This document shows positions 62,001 through 64,000 of a stretch of 64,000 nt of DNA, piece by piece; position 1 is the stretch's first letter; every line of letters starts with the position of its first letter. The stretch covers positions 1,550,001 to 1,614,000 of the forward strand of contig NZ_JAVDUJ010000001.1 in the NCBI RefSeq assembly GCF_031456295.1, in the 5' to 3' direction. The stretch is from Arcanobacterium_A hippocoleae (GTDB lineage: Bacteria; Actinomycetota; Actinomycetes; Actinomycetales; Actinomycetaceae). The notes beneath the pieces were generated by a model. It was not told where the DNA came from. It searched no databases and saw only the letters and a program-made list of their open reading frames with translations. A program made the position numbers and the translations under genes.

Positions 62001-62031
62001 TTAATTATTAAATCTCAAATTCAAAATCTTT

Positions 62032-62065
62032 GCTGGGACGGTCGATGTACCGTCCCAGCTTTTTT
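62032..62065 (+). terminator. Rho-independent terminator of the NlpC/P60 gene
   Basis: GCTGGGACGGT (62032-62042) pairs perfectly with 62049-62059 around a six-base loop and is followed by six T. Confidence 0.95.
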
Positions 62066-62252
62066 GCACTCAACCATTCAAGAGGCTAATCTGTAACTAG
62101 CATCACAGAAGCTGCTCACAGAAGATGGGGAACGTGCGAATTTTGCACCACCAAACATTCTGCGAGTTTTTGCAGCATGTAGGAGCTGGCTTGATGTGAA
62201 ATGTGATTATGCCAGACGGTCATGTGTGGCAAGAGCGTGGTAGGAGATAATT

Positions 62253-63176
62253 GTGAATCACGAAAACTTAGTTGCTGTGGGTGTCGATGGGTCTGTTCCG
62301 TCAATCGCGGCGGTGGAATGGGGATTTGAGCAGGCGCTGAGGCGGAAAGCAGAACTACAGCTCGTATGCGTTTACGATTTACCATATTATGCTGCGCATA
62401 ATTTGCCAATTGGCGCACCCGATGTTTCCCACGAGGGTGCGCTGATTCGCGCGGCGGCAGAAAAAATGATCAATGATTTAGCTGCAAAATATAAAGACCG
62501 TGGTTTGGTGGTATCTACAAAGCTGATCGAAGGTGATCCAACTGAAGAGTTAGTACAGCTTTCAAAGCAGGCGGCGCTACTTGTGGTTGGTGGAAGGGTT
62601 AATCGGCAGGGGCGAATTTCGGATCGGATTTTGCATACGGTTTCTACGATGCTGCCAGCTCATGCGTGTTGCCCGACGGTGGTGGTAGGCGCAGATACGC
62701 TTACTGGGCATTTGCCGGTACGGAAAATTGCTGTTGGTGTGGACGGCTCAGAGAGCGCGAAAATGGCTTTGCAGCGAGCCGTCTGGGAAGCAGACCGGTG
62801 GGGCGCAGAATTGCTTGTGGTGAGCACGGTGAATGTGGATTCGGTGAGTTGGGTGCCGCAATTTACGTTGTCGAAAGAGTTTTATGACGATTTGCATGCG
62901 GGAATCCAGCGGCAAATTTCTGAGGTGGACGAAGGGCGTGATGTAAAAATTTCGATCAATGTCACGCAAGGTAATCCGGTGAATGTGTTGGCGGATGTTT
63001 CAAAGGAAGTGGATTTGCTGGTATTGGGTACGCGTGGGCGTGGCGGATTTATTGGAATGCTATTGGGTTCCACTTCGCAAGCAATTATGGAGCTTGCGCA
63101 ATGCCCGGCATTTTTGGTGCCGCGCAGGGTGCGTGAAGGTGATGACGTGGCTCCGCAGTATTTGAATCAGTGGTGA
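62253..63176 (+). CDS. Universal stress protein with two UspA domains
   Basis: A 307-residue protein of two tandem USP domains. Domain 1 (about 1-148) begins LVAVGVDGSVPSIAAVEWGF; its nucleotide loop VVGGRVNRQGRISDRILHTV is degenerate. Domain 2 (about 155-290) begins IAVGVDGSESAKMALQRAVW and keeps the ATP motif GTRGRGGFIGMLLGSTSQAI. Double-domain USPs are typical of actinobacteria and linked to hypoxia or stationary phase. The start GTG 62253 follows TAGGAGATAATT. It stands alone. Confidence 0.93.
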   Translation: MNHENLVAVGVDGSVPSIAAVEWGFEQALRRKAELQLVCVYDLPYYAAHNLPIGAPDVSHEGALIRAAAEKMINDLAAKYKDRGLVVSTKLIEGDPTEELVQLSKQAALLVVGGRVNRQGRISDRILHTVSTMLPAHACCPTVVVGADTLTGHLPVRKIAVGVDGSESAKMALQRAVWEADRWGAELLVVSTVNVDSVSWVPQFTLSKEFYDDLHAGIQRQISEVDEGRDVKISINVTQGNPVNVLADVSKEVDLLVLGTRGRGGFIGMLLGSTSQAIMELAQCPAFLVPRRVREGDDVAPQYLNQW

Positions 63177-63375
63177 GTGGTTGTTTTGTAGCGGTTTCTG
63201 ATAAGCGTGCTGCTTGTGTTTGCAGAGAGTGTGCAGGAACTGTGCGGATGGAATTTCGGCGTGAGTTAGCTTGCTGGCAAGGGCTTAGGCTAAAGTAGGT
63301 AAACGGTATATTTGATATATTCCAAAGGTACCTGTGCGGATTCGGGCTTGTTTTGTGTCCGGTGTTTCCGTCTTT

Positions 63376-63448
63376 GCCCTCGTAGCTCAGTGGATAGAGC
63401 ACGGCTCTCCTAAAGCCGGTGTCGTAGGTTCGATTCCTATCGGGGGCA
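63376..63448 (+). tRNA. tRNA-Arg (anticodon CCT)
   Basis: 73 bases with acceptor GCCCTCG/CGGGGGC, D-arm GCTCAGTGGATAGAGC, anticodon loop CTCCTAA (CCT, arginine) and T-arm GTAGGTTCGATTCCTAT. CCA is not encoded. Confidence 0.95.
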
Positions 63449-63457
63449 CAACGAGGA

Positions 63458-63496
63458 GCTTTTTGATCCGAAAACTTGTTTTCGAGTTCAAAAAGC
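63458..63496 (+). terminator. Compound hairpin after tRNA-Arg
   Basis: GCTTTTTGA (63458-63466) pairs with TCAAAAAGC (63488-63496), with an inner stem CGAAAAC/GTTTTCG (63469-63484). Probably the first transcript-ending or processing hairpin of the tRNA. Its 3' arm is the beginning of the first tandem repeat. Confidence 0.6.
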
Positions 63497-63621
63497 GACG
63501 AAGTTGTGCTGAAAACGTGCGGAGCGGGTTTTCATGGCACAACGGGTTTGGTTGTTTTGGGATCAAAAAGCGACGAAGTTGTGCTGAAAACGTGCGGAGC
63601 GGGTTTTCATGGCACAACGGG
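63488..63621 (+). repeat. Two tandem copies of a 59-bp hairpin-forming repeat, 75-bp period
   Basis: 63488-63546 and 63563-63621 are identical over 59 bases, separated by 16 bases. Each copy folds as GTTGTGC-TGAAAAC ... GTTTTCA-TG-GCACAAC, a 14-bp stem with a two-base bulge, followed by GGGTTTGGTT. The copies could be repeated terminators or a duplicated small RNA element. Confidence 0.85.
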
Positions 63622-63720
63622 GTTTGGTTCTGCAGATTCAGTGGAATTGGCTGTCGGGGGCGGCAAATTGAATCGTCATTCTTCTTTCAGTGCTGTTCGT
63701 TTTCCAGTTAGGATAGTTGT

Positions 63721-64000
63721 GTGAGTCCTTTATTTCGTCGTAAGAGTAAGAAACAAGCACAGGAATCTGCGGGTGATGCGGTAGTTAAGTTTTCTGCCCG
63801 CGAATCTGGTGTGGAGAATGTGCAGCGTCCGGAAATTCAGCTAGCTGAACATGCTGTACATGGGATAGCGGATTCTGAGCCGGAGTTGATCAAAGCTGAC
63901 GCTGATAGCCTGGATTTGCCGCAGGCAGATTTGGGTCTACGTGCAGATGCGGATGGTGATCTGCAGAGTGCGGGGGCTCAGGGTGTTGCTGCAAATCTTG
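63721..64000 (+). CDS. Uncharacterised protein, N-terminal part (cut by window edge)
   Basis: An open frame from GTG 63721, preceded by TTAGGATAGTT, stays open to the window end (93 codons). It starts with a basic patch MSPLFRRKSKKQAQE and then becomes acidic, Ala/Asp/Glu/Leu-rich and apparently disordered (LIKADADSLDLPQADLGLRA). No family is recognised from this part. Possible identities include proteins with basic-acidic disordered N-termini in actinobacteria, but no assignment is made. Confidence 0.6.
   Translation, partial: MSPLFRRKSKKQAQESAGDAVVKFSARESGVENVQRPEIQLAEHAVHGIADSEPELIKADADSLDLPQADLGLRADADGDLQSAGAQGVAANL

Noticed and set aside
63280..63300. Possible third iron box (TTAGGCTAAAGTAGG)
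   Set aside because: Only one half-site fits; the other side does not match and no iron-related gene follows.

Overview
The window looks like a moderately AT-leaning actinobacterium (roughly half G+C), most likely of the Actinomycetaceae or a near relative. Pointers are a DtxR/IdeR-type iron repressor with its canonical 19-bp iron box, LAXTG-type wall-anchor signals, actinobacterial families (YbjN pair, DUF3263, LytR_C, DUF3027 next to a cold-shock protein, DUF4032, MsiK-like ATPase), and an N-acetylhexosamine kinase very close to the bifidobacterial NahK as I remember it. The species cannot be fixed from the sequence alone.

Layout. 1-2.2 kb: start of a sugar-porter MFS gene (cut by the window edge) and a zinc alcohol dehydrogenase. 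2.4-7.9 kb: a complete PTS locus (antiterminator, EIICB, EIIA, HPr, EI) preceded by a TGTGA-type operator cluster, a promoter and a ribonucleic antiterminator (RAT) sequence. 8-13.3 kb: two YbjN proteins, a BetT-like transporter and the ahpC-ahpF peroxidase pair. 13.6-17.7 kb: a CeuE/YclQ-type siderophore importer whose binding-protein gene has an iron box. 18-21.9 kb: nahK, a pyrimidine-dimer glycosylase and an OPT peptide transporter. 21.9-23.7 kb: a decayed island beside tRNA-Ser, with 81-bp direct repeats, broken fragments and a disrupted DUF3644 gene. 24-28.8 kb: 4.5S RNA, tsaD, dnaX, recR. 28.8-35.2 kb: DUF4032, MsiK-like ATPase, a membrane-anchored Ser/Thr kinase, a DsbA-like protein and tRNA-Thr. 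35.2-42.4 kb: two very large divergent wall-anchored surface proteins, an LRR/FG-GAP protein and a GH84 hexosaminidase, sharing an intergenic region with a perfect 25-bp iron-box palindrome. 42.7-64 kb: mostly household genes, including ung, groEL under CIRCE, a PhoPR-like two-component system, a TPM/PspA envelope-stress pair, a cold-shock gene, an AzgA-type purine permease, dtxR itself, an NlpC/P60 hydrolase, a universal stress protein and tRNA-Arg.

How it fits together. Two themes stand out. The first is iron: dtxR (60.3 kb) and two iron boxes (17.7 and 38.7 kb) lie in the same window, so siderophore uptake and the LRR/FG-GAP surface protein are probably one regulon, induced when iron is scarce, as it is in a host. 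The second is host-type amino sugars: a wall-anchored GH84 hexosaminidase outside, a PTS permease of the glucose/GlcNAc family in the membrane, and NahK inside. Together they suggest an animal-associated lifestyle. No CRISPR array, intact transposase, intact prophage or replication origin was seen.
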